The translations under genes were made by a program, and so were the position numbers. A stretch of 64,000 bases of DNA, taken from contig JAEXAR010000001.1 of NCBI GenBank assembly GCA_023394415.1, positions 138,779-202,778 of the forward strand. The letters are read 5' to 3'. Position 1 is the first letter of the stretch; each line of letters opens with the position of its first letter. This DNA comes from Bacteroidota bacterium. GTDB lineage: Bacteria > Bacteroidota > Bacteroidia > Flavobacteriales > Weeksellaceae. This document shows positions 54,764 through 63,981 of this stretch, in pieces. The notes below the pieces were generated by a model, which did no database searches, was not told where the DNA came from, and saw only the letters and a list, made by a program, of their open reading frames with translations.

Positions 54764-54927
54764 ATTTGGTTGATAGCAAAGCGAACTTCATTTATATTTC
54801 AGAAAGTTAATTAGTTTCTAATCGAATTAGTAATAAAGCAAACTGCCCAAAATTAAAATGCATGAGAATACATCGAGCGCAACCAATAAATAGTTGAAGC
54901 AATTCACCACAACAGTTTGGATATAAT

Positions 54928-54957
54928 AAAAAAGACACTCTTACGAATGTCTTTTCT
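54928..54957 (-). terminator. Terminator after the DUF3276 gene
   Basis: AAAAGACACTC and GAATGTCTTTT pair with one mismatch; the minus strand continues TTTATTATAT. Confidence 0.65.
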
Positions 54958-54963
54958 TGTTTA

Positions 54964-55299
54964 TTAAACTTCCTCGTCTGATTCTATTGTGAATGAGCGG
55001 GATTTAAAGTCTTTGTCGTGTTTTTCTGATATTACATCTTCACCTTTTTCATTTACAATGAAGTCTGTAGATTCATTAAACATTTCCTGAAACGCTTTGA
55101 AATCTTCTTTATAAAGGTAGATTTTATGTTTCTCGAATGTTGCCTCTCCGTTTTCACCGAAGTTCTTTTTACTTTCGGTTATCGTAAGATAATAGTCTCC
55201 TGCTTTGGTCTCGCGCACGTCAAAAAAATACGTTCTCCGCCCTGCTTTTAACACCTTTGTGAATATCTCATTCTCGTGGCGCTCCTTGTAATCACTCAT
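54964..55299 (-). CDS. DUF3276 (PUR-family) nucleic acid-binding protein
   Basis: A 111 aa protein of the DUF3276 / PUR family, small single-stranded nucleic acid-binding proteins related to eukaryotic Pur-alpha and common in Bacteroidota. It includes NEIFTKVLKAGRRTYFFDVR, GDYYLTITESKK and HKIYLYKEDFKAFQEMF, a single PUR repeat that would dimerise. The acidic C-terminal tail is FTIESDEEV. Cellular role is not established. Flanked by AT-rich gaps and its own terminator. Confidence 0.88.
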   Translation of the reverse strand: MSDYKERHENEIFTKVLKAGRRTYFFDVRETKAGDYYLTITESKKNFGENGEATFEKHKIYLYKEDFKAFQEMFNESTDFIVNEKGEDVISEKHDKDFKSRSFTIESDEEV

Positions 55300-55414
55300 T
55301 GTACGATGTTTTAGAAATCTTATTTTAACAAATATAAAAGAATTCTTTTAATTTCAAAATAAAATTTTAATAATCGCGCAACAATATTATTTAATGGATG
55401 AATATTTGATAATA

Positions 55415-57076
55415 TTATGCTGATTTTGAGCCTTCTATATCGGTAAGGTTCAAGATTTTATCGGCTCTTTTGGCGCTGCTTTCCCGATGCGTTATGATAA
55501 TTGATGTAGCGTTTTTAAGATCTTTTTCGATGTTCTGCAGGATGTTTTCTTCCGTTTCAGTATCCAAGGCAGAAAGTGAATCGTCGAAAATTAGTATTTC
55601 AGGATGCTTTATTAAGGCTCTGGCAATACAAATTCTTTGTTTTTGTCCACCTGAAAGCATCACGCCTCGTTCACCTACCATTGTTTTGTATTGATCTTTA
55701 AATTCAACAATATTTTTATGCACATCCGCTTTTTTTGCGAATTCTGTAATCAGTTCATCAGTTGGATTATCAACTGCAAACCCAATATTATTGGCAATAG
55801 TATCTGAAAAAAGGTAACTTTCTTGAGGGATATAACCAATATATTTTCTGTAATTCTGAAGATTATGGTCTTTCAAATTTTTACCATCTACTAAAATTTC
55901 ACCTTCCGTTGGATCAATTAATCTTGCTAACAGCAAAGCGATAGTTGTTTTTCCGCTACCAGTCTTTCCCATAATAGCAAGTGATTCTCCTGCATTAATT
56001 TTAAAACTTACATTATCTAAAGCTTTAATTCCCGTATTAGGATAGATGTAGGAAACATTTCTAAATTCAATATCACCTTTTATAGGATAATCTTCAAAAT
56101 TATGATTAACGATGTCCGATTTTTTATCTAAAAATTCATTGATGCGGCTCATAGAAGCATCAGCACGCTGGTTTACAGAAGTTACCCAACCTACCATAGA
56201 GAAAGGCCAAATCAAGATATTGATGTAAAGGAAAAAATCGGCAATTTTACCTACCGAAATTTCATTAGCCAGATATTTTTGCCCACCTATTAGAAGAATG
56301 GCAACATTCAAAAGCCCAATCACAAAAAGGATAATCGTAAAAAAGTAAGCTTCTGTTTTGGCTAAATCCAAGGCTTTTTCTTGATAATCTTTTACTTTTA
56401 TACCGTAATTTTTTGCGATATATTTTTCTTTTGCAAAATATTTCACCACACGAATTCCCGAGAAACTGTCCTGAACGAAAGTCGAAATTGCAGACTGGCT
56501 TTTCTGCATAATTTTCGATTTTTTATTGATGATCGAGCTTACTTTATAGATAACAAATGAAAGAATTGGCAATGGAATAAGTGTCCAAAGGGTCATTTCT
56601 ACATCCGTCTTCAACATATAAATGCTGGTGATAATCATCAGTACTATAAGGTTTACCACATACATTACACCGGGACCAAGGTACATGCGAACTGCTACTA
56701 CATCTTCACTCAAACGATTCATCAAGTCGCCGATTGTAGTTTTTTTATAATCTGTAAGTGAAATTTCCTGATAATGACGGTAGATTTTATTTTTGAGCTC
56801 ATATTCAATTCGTCTTGAAGCTACAATGATGGTTTGGCGCATCATAAACGTGAAAAAACCCGTAAGCAAAGAGGAACCAACGATGATGCCTACATAAATA
56901 AGCACTTGTTTGTTAAAGCCAAGATGCCCGGATTTAGAAATTTCGTCCACCGATTTACCAACAAACTGAACCTTGAAAATATTAAAAAAATTACTGGCAA
57001 CAATAAACAGGAAGCCCCAAAACAACAATAGTTTGTGTTTCCAAAAATAAGGATTAAGAGTCTTAAGTGCGTTCAT
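55415..57076 (-). CDS. ABC transporter, fused permease and ATPase (MsbA-like)
   Basis: A 553 aa half-transporter: a six-helix exporter domain (about 1-305, from LLLFWGFLFIVASNFF to YINILIWPFSMVGWV) and a nucleotide-binding domain. Walker A is GKTGSGKTTIALL (about 368-380), the signature is MLSGGQKQRICIARAL, and Walker B is ILIFDDSLSALD. The homodimer probably exports lipids, LPS precursors or drugs. No partner gene lies near. MsbA itself is typically longer (about 580), so this is a family-level call. Confidence 0.85.
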   Translation of the reverse strand: MNALKTLNPYFWKHKLLLFWGFLFIVASNFFNIFKVQFVGKSVDEISKSGHLGFNKQVLIYVGIIVGSSLLTGFFTFMMRQTIIVASRRIEYELKNKIYRHYQEISLTDYKKTTIGDLMNRLSEDVVAVRMYLGPGVMYVVNLIVLMIITSIYMLKTDVEMTLWTLIPLPILSFVIYKVSSIINKKSKIMQKSQSAISTFVQDSFSGIRVVKYFAKEKYIAKNYGIKVKDYQEKALDLAKTEAYFFTIILFVIGLLNVAILLIGGQKYLANEISVGKIADFFLYINILIWPFSMVGWVTSVNQRADASMSRINEFLDKKSDIVNHNFEDYPIKGDIEFRNVSYIYPNTGIKALDNVSFKINAGESLAIMGKTGSGKTTIALLLARLIDPTEGEILVDGKNLKDHNLQNYRKYIGYIPQESYLFSDTIANNIGFAVDNPTDELITEFAKKADVHKNIVEFKDQYKTMVGERGVMLSGGQKQRICIARALIKHPEILIFDDSLSALDTETEENILQNIEKDLKNATSIIITHRESSAKRADKILNLTDIEGSKSA

Positions 57077-57186
57077 AATTTCCCTGCAAAAATAATTAAA
57101 ATTTGGCGTTTTAAAGGTTTTAATAATCGTTTAAATCAATGATGAGAGATTAAAGATTGCAATGATGATTCCTTCTGCGTTCGGAC

Positions 57187-57216
57187 TTCCAACTTCCGAC
57201 AATTTTCTTATCTTTG
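57187..57216 (+). promoter_or_regulatory. Promoter of the nusB operon
   Basis: TATCTTTG (57209-57216) matches TAnnTTTG; TTC (57187-57189) lies 19 nt upstream in the TTG position. The ATG is 20 nt downstream. Confidence 0.45.
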
Positions 57217-57236
57217 CCGCAATAAAAGTTCTTTGA

Positions 57237-58145
57237 ATGTTAGGAAGAAGACAAATTCGTGAGAAAGTGATAGAGAGCCTGTACTCGTACTATCAAAATC
57301 CTATTCAGTATGAGATTTTGGAGAAAAATATGTTTTCCGAAATCGAAAAAATCTACAATCTTTACGTTTATCAGCTCAATTTTTTGGTTGCTCTCAAGCA
57401 TCTTGCTGAAAATCAAATTGAAATTGGTAAGCAGAAATACATTAAGAGTGATTCTGATTTGAATCCTAATCAAAAATTTATCAACAATCAGATTCTTAAT
57501 CAATTAGAAGAAAATACGGAACGCCTTAATTTTACTTCAAAACATAAAGAACTGAAATGGGAACTCCACGATGAACTTTTGGTAAAGACGTTCCAAAGAA
57601 TTGTTGCAGGTAAGCGCTATCAGGATTTTATGAAAGAAGAAAGTCTTTCTTTCGAAGAAGATCAGAAATTTATTGGTAAATTATTTCTTCGTTATATTGC
57701 AGAAAACGATGACTTTCACGATAGATTAGAGGAGAAGGAAATGAGCTGGGCAGATGATTTTCATATCGGAAACTCGATGGTACAGAAAACCATTGGTTTT
57801 ATGAAAGAAAGTGAGCCGAGCCATACTTTAATTAAGATGATCAAAGATGAAGAAGATAAATCTTTCGCCAAGAAACTTCTTTGGGAATCTGTAAAAAATT
57901 GGGAATCCACTGAAAAAAAGATTGAAGAAAGATTGCAGAACTGGGATTTGGAAAGGGTTTCCCTGATGGATAAAATTATTTTAGTTGCTGCCATTACAGA
58001 ATTTGATTACTTCAAAACAACCGCTTCAAGAATTATTATTAATGAATATGTTGAGATTTCAAAGGTATTTTCTACCGATAAATCCAATATTTTCATCAAC
58101 GGAATTTTAGATAAATACTCAAAAGATACCAACAGAATTAATTAA
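57237..58145 (+). CDS. nusB: Transcription antitermination protein NusB (extended)
   Basis: RNA-binding NusB, used in rRNA antitermination. At 302 aa it is about twice the E. coli length; the NusB fold is the C-terminal half (about 150-295: DRVSLMDKIILVAAITEFDYF-type helix, NEYVEISKVFSTDKSNIFINGILDKY is diagnostic). The N-terminal half keeps RRQIREKVIESLYSYYQ, the start of NusB, and a long helical insertion. This longer form is known in Bacteroidota. It starts a nusB-DUF1573-yajC operon (3- and 6-bp gaps). Confidence 0.92.
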   Translation: MLGRRQIREKVIESLYSYYQNPIQYEILEKNMFSEIEKIYNLYVYQLNFLVALKHLAENQIEIGKQKYIKSDSDLNPNQKFINNQILNQLEENTERLNFTSKHKELKWELHDELLVKTFQRIVAGKRYQDFMKEESLSFEEDQKFIGKLFLRYIAENDDFHDRLEEKEMSWADDFHIGNSMVQKTIGFMKESEPSHTLIKMIKDEEDKSFAKKLLWESVKNWESTEKKIEERLQNWDLERVSLMDKIILVAAITEFDYFKTTASRIIINEYVEISKVFSTDKSNIFINGILDKYSKDTNRIN

Positions 58146-58148
58146 AAT

Positions 58149-58661
58149 ATGAAAAAGAATATCTTAATCCTATCAGTTTTTGCATTGGTTTTAACATCTT
58201 GTAAAAAGAATGAAACCGCTGATGTTTTGGTAGAGGAAACCACAACAACACAACCGGGAGCTCAACCTTCAGGCGAAGCAGTTGTACCAGCACAATCTCC
58301 CGAAATTATGTCTCAAGAAACTTTACTTCAGGAAACTAAAAGTAAACCTCAAACGTCTTTGGCGCTTTCAGAAAATCATTGGGATTTTAAAGATGTCAAA
58401 AAAGGCGAATCTGTAGAACATGTATATGAAGTAACCAACACCGGAGACAATCCGCTGGTTATTTCACAAGTAAAACCAGGTTGTGGATGTACCGCTCCTG
58501 ATTATACCAAAGAGCCAATTATGCCGGGACAAAAAGGTAAAATTACTTTAAAATTTGATTCCTCAAATTTTGACGGATTGCAAAATAAGCAGGCTGAAGT
58601 TTACGCCAACGTAGAAAAAGCTCCAATTGTATTAACATTCTCCGCAAACGTAGTAAAATAG
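58149..58661 (+). CDS. DUF1573 lipoprotein
   Basis: A 170 aa lipoprotein (ILSVFALVLTSC; lipid Cys 18) with a Thr/Gln-rich linker and a DUF1573 beta domain: HWDFKDVKKGESVEHVYEVTNTGDNPLVI, then VKPGCGCTAPDYTKEPIMPGQKGKITLKFD. The PGCGC pair may be redox-active or metal-binding. Widespread in Bacteroidota; function unknown. Sits between nusB and yajC, as in other flavobacteria. Confidence 0.88.
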   Translation: MKKNILILSVFALVLTSCKKNETADVLVEETTTTQPGAQPSGEAVVPAQSPEIMSQETLLQETKSKPQTSLALSENHWDFKDVKKGESVEHVYEVTNTGDNPLVISQVKPGCGCTAPDYTKEPIMPGQKGKITLKFDSSNFDGLQNKQAEVYANVEKAPIVLTFSANVVK

Positions 58662-58667
58662 AAAATT

Positions 58668-58991
58668 ATGATAACAATATTTTTGCAGGCTCCTGCAGGT
58701 GATTCGATGATGCCAACGCTATTAATGTTTGGTTTATTCTTCGTTTTTATGTATTTCGTAATGCTTCGTCCGCAGATGCAGAAGCAGAAAAAAGAACAGA
58801 ATTTTCAAGGTTCTTTGAAGGTTGGGCAAAGAGTGGTAACTACTTCCGGAATGCACGGCAGAATTGCTCAAATTCAAGAAGATGGCGTAGTAATTGAAAC
58901 GCTTTCAGGGAAATTAAAATTTGAGAAAGCAGCTATCTCTAGAGAATTTACTGCACAAAGATTTCCCGACTCTACTGAAGAAAAGAAGTAA
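58668..58991 (+). CDS. yajC: Preprotein translocase subunit YajC
   Basis: A 107 aa accessory of the SecDF complex. One TM helix about 16-38 (LLMFGLFFVFMYFVMLRPQ), ending with the family motif RPQMQKQKKEQNFQGSLKVGQRVVTTSGMHGRIA, then a small beta domain. Acts at the inner membrane with SecD and SecF, which are not in the window. Last gene of the nusB operon; terminator at 59056-59092. Confidence 0.94.
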   Translation: MITIFLQAPAGDSMMPTLLMFGLFFVFMYFVMLRPQMQKQKKEQNFQGSLKVGQRVVTTSGMHGRIAQIQEDGVVIETLSGKLKFEKAAISREFTAQRFPDSTEEKK

Positions 58992-59055
58992 TTTTTCACC
59001 GAATTATTTTAATAGTAAATCTTATATGATTTGAAATTAAAAGTTCAGAACACAT

Positions 59056-59092
59056 AAAAATACCACTCATAATGTTTGAGTGGTATTTTTTT
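59056..59092. terminator. Bidirectional terminator between yajC and the transporter
   Basis: Perfect 14-base arms AAAAATACCACTCA and TGAGTGGTATTTTT enclose a seven-base loop. T-runs occur on both strands, serving both convergent genes. Confidence 0.88.
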
Positions 59093-59104
59093 ATAACATT
59101 GTTA

Positions 59105-60793
59105 TTAAGCTAAGAGTAAAATCAGTAACTGAGCCACAAAAATCCTAAAAATAGTTACCAGCGGATAAACCTGTGCGTAACTTTGCAACGGAACATCACT
59201 ATCCAAATACGATGTGCTGAATGATAAAGCTGCAGGATCCGTATAACTTCCGCTCATAATTCCCGAAAGTTGAAGGAAATTAATTTTCATAAAAAATCGA
59301 CCAATAATTACCATCAAGATCAAAGGGATAAAGGTAATTGCAGAACCATAAAGCAACCAAAGCCAACCATTATTCTGTACGAAATTTTCATAAAAACCTT
59401 CACCGGCATGCACACCAACTGCTGCGAAGAAAAGACAAATCCCCAAATCCTTCATAAAATAAATCGCGCCATTATTGATGTAGGAGTGAATAAATGAAAT
59501 CCCACCATATCTACTGATAAAAAGTGCTGTGATTAAAGGGCCTGCTGCAAAACCTAATTTGATTGGCACAGGAAGGGAAGGGATCATTATCGGAATAGAA
59601 CCGATTAATATACCGATTAAAAGTCCACCAAAAAGAGAAAGAAAATCAGGCTCCATCAATTTCTTTTCTGAATTTCCGATGATTTCTTCGGCTTGTTTTA
59701 ATGATTCTTCGGTACCTACAATTCGTATTTTATCCCCGTAAAACAACTCAAGAGAAGGTTTTGCAAGCATTTCTTTACCTGCACGGAACACTCTGGTAAC
59801 TTTCAAATCATATTTATTGTAAAGGTCAAGCTCTGAGAGTTTCTTGTGCATGGCAGAAGGTTTTGTAACGAAGAAATTTTTGGTTACAATGTCACTTCCT
59901 GTTTCTATAAATTGGTCGCTGGAAGGTCTTCCTACCATTTTGGTGAAATCTTCCAAATCTTTTTCAATCCCTACAATCATCAGTACATCCCGTTTTTGAA
60001 CGTGAGTGTCAAGTGTTGGTGAGAAAACAGCTTCTGATCCACTATGCTTTAATCTTGAGACCACGATGTTTTTTCCACTTTCCTCAATGAGTTGGTGTAG
60101 GGTTTTACCCACTACATTATCATTAATAATTCTGATTTTTTGACTTGTTACAGGAATTTCAGTTTTTATTTTTGCAAGTCTAAACAAACGCATTTCGCTT
60201 TCTGGATGAATTTTAAGCAATGCTTTTGATATAATAATAGTGATGATAATTCCTAAAACACCAAGTGGATAAGTAATTGCGTAACCAATTGCAGGATCAT
60301 CAAATGTACGGTTAGGAAACTGGTGTTTTATTTCTTCCAAAGTACTTTTTGCAGCACCAAGTCCCGGGGTATTGGTTACAGAACCAGACATGATTCCGAC
60401 AAGATTTTCAATTTTTAATCCCGTGATTTTAAATAATCCGAAAGTAATAAACCCTCCTAAAAGTACTGATGAAACGGCTAAAATATTAAACTTTAAACCT
60501 TCACTTTTAAAAGAAGAAAAAAATGATGGACCAACCTGGATACCAATAGCGTACACAAAAAGTATCAACCCGAAGTCTCGTATGAAATCTAAAATTTCTT
60601 TGTTGATTCTATAACCTAGATGTCCCAACAATAAACCGGTAAACATTACTGCAGAAACCCCGAGAGAAATTTTTGCAATCTTAAGCCTTCCAAAGAAAAT
60701 ACCGGTGCCTATTGCCAGCATAATGACAATAAGTGATTGTATAACGCTTGGGTTTTCTACAGGTAATAATAGATTTTGAAGCCAATCGAACAT
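59105..60793 (-). CDS. AspT/YidE-family transporter with two RCK_C domains
   Basis: A 562 aa membrane transporter of the aspartate:alanine exchanger (YidE/YbjL) family. Two blocks of about five TM helices (residues about 5-180 and 385-560) carry the repeated motif GIMSGSVTNTPGLGAA and GIMSGSYTDPAALSF. Between them lie two TrkA-C/RCK_C regulatory domains (IRIINDNVVGKTLHQLIEE; AMHKKLSELDLYNKYDLKVTRVFR). Start at MFDWLQN (60793); an upstream extension lacks family similarity. Substrate may be an acidic amino acid or another anion. Confidence 0.88.
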   Translation of the reverse strand: MFDWLQNLLLPVENPSVIQSLIVIMLAIGTGIFFGRLKIAKISLGVSAVMFTGLLLGHLGYRINKEILDFIRDFGLILFVYAIGIQVGPSFFSSFKSEGLKFNILAVSSVLLGGFITFGLFKITGLKIENLVGIMSGSVTNTPGLGAAKSTLEEIKHQFPNRTFDDPAIGYAITYPLGVLGIIITIIISKALLKIHPESEMRLFRLAKIKTEIPVTSQKIRIINDNVVGKTLHQLIEESGKNIVVSRLKHSGSEAVFSPTLDTHVQKRDVLMIVGIEKDLEDFTKMVGRPSSDQFIETGSDIVTKNFFVTKPSAMHKKLSELDLYNKYDLKVTRVFRAGKEMLAKPSLELFYGDKIRIVGTEESLKQAEEIIGNSEKKLMEPDFLSLFGGLLIGILIGSIPIMIPSLPVPIKLGFAAGPLITALFISRYGGISFIHSYINNGAIYFMKDLGICLFFAAVGVHAGEGFYENFVQNNGWLWLLYGSAITFIPLILMVIIGRFFMKINFLQLSGIMSGSYTDPAALSFSTSYLDSDVPLQSYAQVYPLVTIFRIFVAQLLILLLA

Positions 60794-60916
60794 ATTCAGA
60801 TTCTTTTTAAAAAATACATGCAAAATTAATAAAAATAAAGGCTATAAAAATTTCAATTTAAATGAATTATATCATTGAAATAACTTGCATTTATAGTAAA
60901 AATGATATGTTTGTGT

Positions 60917-61330
60917 ATGCTGCAAAAATACTATCTAATTCTCGGAATTTTTCTTTCAGTTTTTGGTTTTTCTCAGCAACAAAACTTGAAGTAACTTGAA
61001 AAAATAATAATTTCTTTAAACAAAAAAAGGAGAATATGCAGCCTCCCAAAGCCAAATCCTCAATTATTTAGAAAAAGGTGCTCTCACCAACCATGATGGA
61101 GCTAAACTTAATGTTTTGTTAGCCGAAACATATCGTAGTTTGAATGATTATCCTACAAGTATCGAATATCTTCTCGCGATTGATAATGCATCAAAAAAAA
61201 AAAAAATAAGATATTCCCTAATACAACTTCAGGTATCGTAAACATTACTACAGATAGCAATGCAGATGTGCAAATTTACAGCCTTGATGGAAAAATGATA
61301 CAATCACAAAAAATGGTTTTCATTTTTGAA
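60917..61330 (+). pseudogene. Decayed chimera: TPR-type N-terminus joined to a T9SS sorting-domain fragment
   Basis: The locus begins like a gene (MLQKYYLILGIFLSVFGFSQ, a signal peptide), then meets an in-frame TAA. A second frame gives KKGEYAASQSQILNYLEKGA and NDYPTSIEYLLAIDNASKK, resembling a TPR or helical-repeat protein. A run of 14 A (61193-61206) follows. Past it another frame reads IFPNTTSGIVNITTDSNADV and QIYSLDGKMIQSQKM, which is the first half of a T9SS type A sorting domain. At least three lesions (stop, a 7-A frameshift near 61020, poly-A junction) make it non-functional. The two parts are from different gene families. Confidence 0.78.
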
Positions 61331-61374
61331 AAATTTAAACGAATTTACATAAAATCATTTGTTATTTTTACCAA

Positions 61375-62103
61375 ATGAATTCAGGAAAAACAGTTTTGAT
61401 TTTAGGTGCCAATTCCGATGTTGCAAAATCGTGTGTGAAACTCTATTTGAAAAAAGGCTTCAACATCATTATGGCATCTCGAAATTTGTGCGAAATGGAA
61501 AATTTTATCAAAGAAAATCATCTGAATTCCGAAAAAATTAATTTGCAATATTTTGATGCGGTTGATTTTGCTTCTCATCAAAAATTTTATGATGAACTTC
61601 CGACTAAACCAAATATCGTTTTGTATTCTGCCGGATTTTTAGTTCAAAATCAAGTTGCTTTTCAAGATTTTGACAAAACTTTGACGATGATGCACACCAA
61701 TTATTGCGGTGCAGTTTCTATCCTGAACATTATCGCAATGGACAAATCCAACAAAAATTTGGAAAGAATTATTGGTTTGTCTTCGCTTTCCGGAGTTCGG
61801 GGAAGGAAAAGCAATTTTGTTTACGGAAGCACCAAATCTGCTTTTACCCAATATTTAGCAGGCCTTCGCCAAGAATTATCTTCCCGAAAAGTTCAGGTCA
61901 ATGTTTTTGTTCTGGGTTATATCCGAAGTAAAATCAATGAAGGTTTACAATTGAACCAATCTTTGATGATGGAACCGGATTATGTCGCCGAAAAAATTGT
62001 GAATGTTGGAAATTCATTTTTAAATGTCCCAAATTTTAAATGGAAATTGATTTATCTTCTTTTGAAAAATATGCCGGAAAGTTTGGTGGCAAAGTTGCCG
62101 TGA
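61375..62103 (+). CDS. Short-chain dehydrogenase/reductase
   Basis: A 242 aa SDR family oxidoreductase. The cofactor loop is VLILGANSDVAKSC (G11-A-N-S-D), NADP preference is hinted by SRN at residues 35-37, and the catalytic residues are S137 region (GLSSLSG), Y150 and K154 (VYGSTKSAF). The N-A-G-like motif is YSAGFL (84-89). The C-terminal end KLIYLLLKNMPESLVAKLP may associate with membrane. GANSDVA is reminiscent of DprE2-like enzymes. Substrate unknown. Stands alone between a pseudogene and a repeat. Confidence 0.86.
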   Translation: MNSGKTVLILGANSDVAKSCVKLYLKKGFNIIMASRNLCEMENFIKENHLNSEKINLQYFDAVDFASHQKFYDELPTKPNIVLYSAGFLVQNQVAFQDFDKTLTMMHTNYCGAVSILNIIAMDKSNKNLERIIGLSSLSGVRGRKSNFVYGSTKSAFTQYLAGLRQELSSRKVQVNVFVLGYIRSKINEGLQLNQSLMMEPDYVAEKIVNVGNSFLNVPNFKWKLIYLLLKNMPESLVAKLP

Positions 62104-62111
62104 ATGATACC

Positions 62112-62220
62112 GTCATTGCGAGGAGGAGAAACGATGACGAAGCAATCCGTTTAATTTGTTTAACAGGATTTTCTGTATTCAACAGATTGCCACGCTTCAC
62201 TGCGTTTCGCTCGCAATGAC
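62112..62220. repeat. Inverted-repeat intergenic element (GTCATTGCGAG type)
   Basis: Perfect 11-base terminal arms GTCATTGCGAG (62112-62122) and CTCGCAATGAC (62210-62220), with inner partial arms GAAGCAATC and GATTGCCACGCTTC, span 109 bp between convergent genes. Elements of this sequence type are dispersed in many Bacteroidota genomes. Higher GC than its surroundings. It may double as a terminator. Confidence 0.78.
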
Positions 62221-62226
62221 AACCCG

Positions 62227-63981
62227 TTATTCTTTCGTCTCCACTTTCAACGATAGTTCTTCCAACTGCAAATCCGCAATTGGACTTGGCGCATCAATCA
62301 TTACATCTCTTCCAGAATTATTTTTTGGGAAAGCAATGTAATCTCTAATCACTTCGTTTCCATCTAAAATCGCAACCAAACGGTCAAAACCGAACGCCAA
62401 ACCTGCGTGTGGAGGAGCGCCGTATTTAAAGGCATTCATCAAAAATCCGAATTGTGCTTCTGCTTCTTCTTTGGAAAATCCAAGCAAATCAAACATTTTG
62501 CTCTGCAAATCTTTATCGAAAATTCTTACAGAACCGCCGCCAATTTCGTTTCCGTTAAGAACCATATCGTAAGCGTTGGCTCTTGCTTTTCCCGGCTCGC
62601 TTTCCAACAAATGAACATCTTCCGGTTTTGGCGAAGTAAAAGGATGGTGCATTGCATGATAACGTCCGGATTCTTCATCCCATTCCAAAAGTGGGAAATC
62701 TATCACCCAAAGTGGAGCGAATTCGTCGCCTTTTCTTAACCCAAGACGATTTCCAAGTTCCATTCGGAGCGCCGAAAGCTGGGTTCTGACTTTATTTTCA
62801 TCCCCACTCATCACTAACATTAAGTCGCCCTGTTTTGCTCCGAATTTTTCTGCGATTTTCTTTAAGTCTTCTTCGGAATAGAATTTATTGACAGACGAAG
62901 TTACAACGCCGTCGCTTTGATATTTAATCCAAACCATTCCGGAAGCACCGATTTGTGGACGTTTTACCCAATCAATCAAGGCATCGATTTGCTTTCTGGT
63001 GTATTCAGCGCAGCCTTCCACATTAATTCCGACAACCAGTTCCGCATCGTCAAAAATTTTGAAATCTTTGCCTTTTACCAGATCATTAACTTCCACGAAC
63101 TTCATTCCGAAACGGATGTCCGGTTTGTCGTTTCCGTAGGTTTTCATAGCTTCCTCGAAAGTCATTCTTGGGAATTTTCCGAAATCTTTTCCGGTGATGT
63201 CTTTCAGCAAACTTGCGGTTAATCCTTCAAAAGTTTCCAACACATCTTCCTGTTCTACGAACGCCATTTCGCAATCGATTTGGGTAAATTCCGGTTGTCG
63301 GTCTGCTCTTAAATCTTCATCACGGAAACATTTTACGATTTGAAAATATCGGTCCATTCCACCGACCATCAACAATTGTTTGAAAGTTTGTGGTGATTGC
63401 GGAAGTGCATAAAACTGTCCCGGATTCATTCTGCTTGGAACCACGAAATCTCTCGCACCTTCTGGAGTGGATTTGATGAGAACTGGTGTTTCAACTTCAA
63501 TAAATCCTTTATCTGAAAGATAATTTCTTACTTTTTGCGCCATTTTGTGACGGAAAATCAGTTTATCTTTCACGGGATTTCTGCGGATGTCCAAATATCT
63601 GTATTTCATACGAAGTTCTTCGCCACCATCGGTTTCATCTTCAATGGTGAAAGGTGGAAGTTGTGCTTCGTTTAAAATGTTTAAGTTTTCTACCAAAATT
63701 TCAATTTCTCCGGTTGGAATTTTTGGATTTTTAGAACTTCTTTCGATCACTTTTCCTTCCACTTGAATGACAAATTCGCGTCCTAATTTTTTGGCTTTTT
63801 CTAAAATTTCAGCCGAAGTTCGGTCTGCATCAAAAACCAACTGCGTAATTCCGTAACGGTCGCGCAAATCGATCCAAATCATAAAACCTTTGTCGCGGAT
63901 GGTTTGTACCCAACCGGAAAGAGTTACTTTTTCATCAAGATTTTTCAGCGATAATTCGCCGTTGGTGTGCGTTCTGAACAT
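62227..63981 (-). CDS. aspS: Aspartyl-tRNA synthetase
   Basis: A 584 aa class IIb synthetase of the bacterial (not archaeal) type. An N-terminal OB fold (about 1-105: [25 protein letters not shown]) binds the anticodon. Class II motifs follow: [11 protein letters not shown] and FIEVETPVL near motif 1, [21 protein letters not shown] (motif 2), and [11 protein letters not shown] near the end (motif 3). The bacterial GAD insertion ([24 protein letters not shown]) is present. Complete at both ends; 584 aa is standard. Confidence 0.97.
   Translation of the reverse strand: MFRTHTNGELSLKNLDEKVTLSGWVQTIRDKGFMIWIDLRDRYGITQLVFDADRTSAEILEKAKKLGREFVIQVEGKVIERSSKNPKIPTGEIEILVENLNILNEAQLPPFTIEDETDGGEELRMKYRYLDIRRNPVKDKLIFRHKMAQKVRNYLSDKGFIEVETPVLIKSTPEGARDFVVPSRMNPGQFYALPQSPQTFKQLLMVGGMDRYFQIVKCFRDEDLRADRQPEFTQIDCEMAFVEQEDVLETFEGLTASLLKDITGKDFGKFPRMTFEEAMKTYGNDKPDIRFGMKFVEVNDLVKGKDFKIFDDAELVVGINVEGCAEYTRKQIDALIDWVKRPQIGASGMVWIKYQSDGVVTSSVNKFYSEEDLKKIAEKFGAKQGDLMLVMSGDENKVRTQLSALRMELGNRLGLRKGDEFAPLWVIDFPLLEWDEESGRYHAMHHPFTSPKPEDVHLLESEPGKARANAYDMVLNGNEIGGGSVRIFDKDLQSKMFDLLGFSKEEAEAQFGFLMNAFKYGAPPHAGLAFGFDRLVAILDGNEVIRDYIAFPKNNSGRDVMIDAPSPIADLQLEELSLKVETKE

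Noticed and set aside
57237..58145. NusB twice the usual length as a novel fusion
   Set aside because: The extended form is normal in Bacteroidota, in the same nusB-DUF1573-yajC order.
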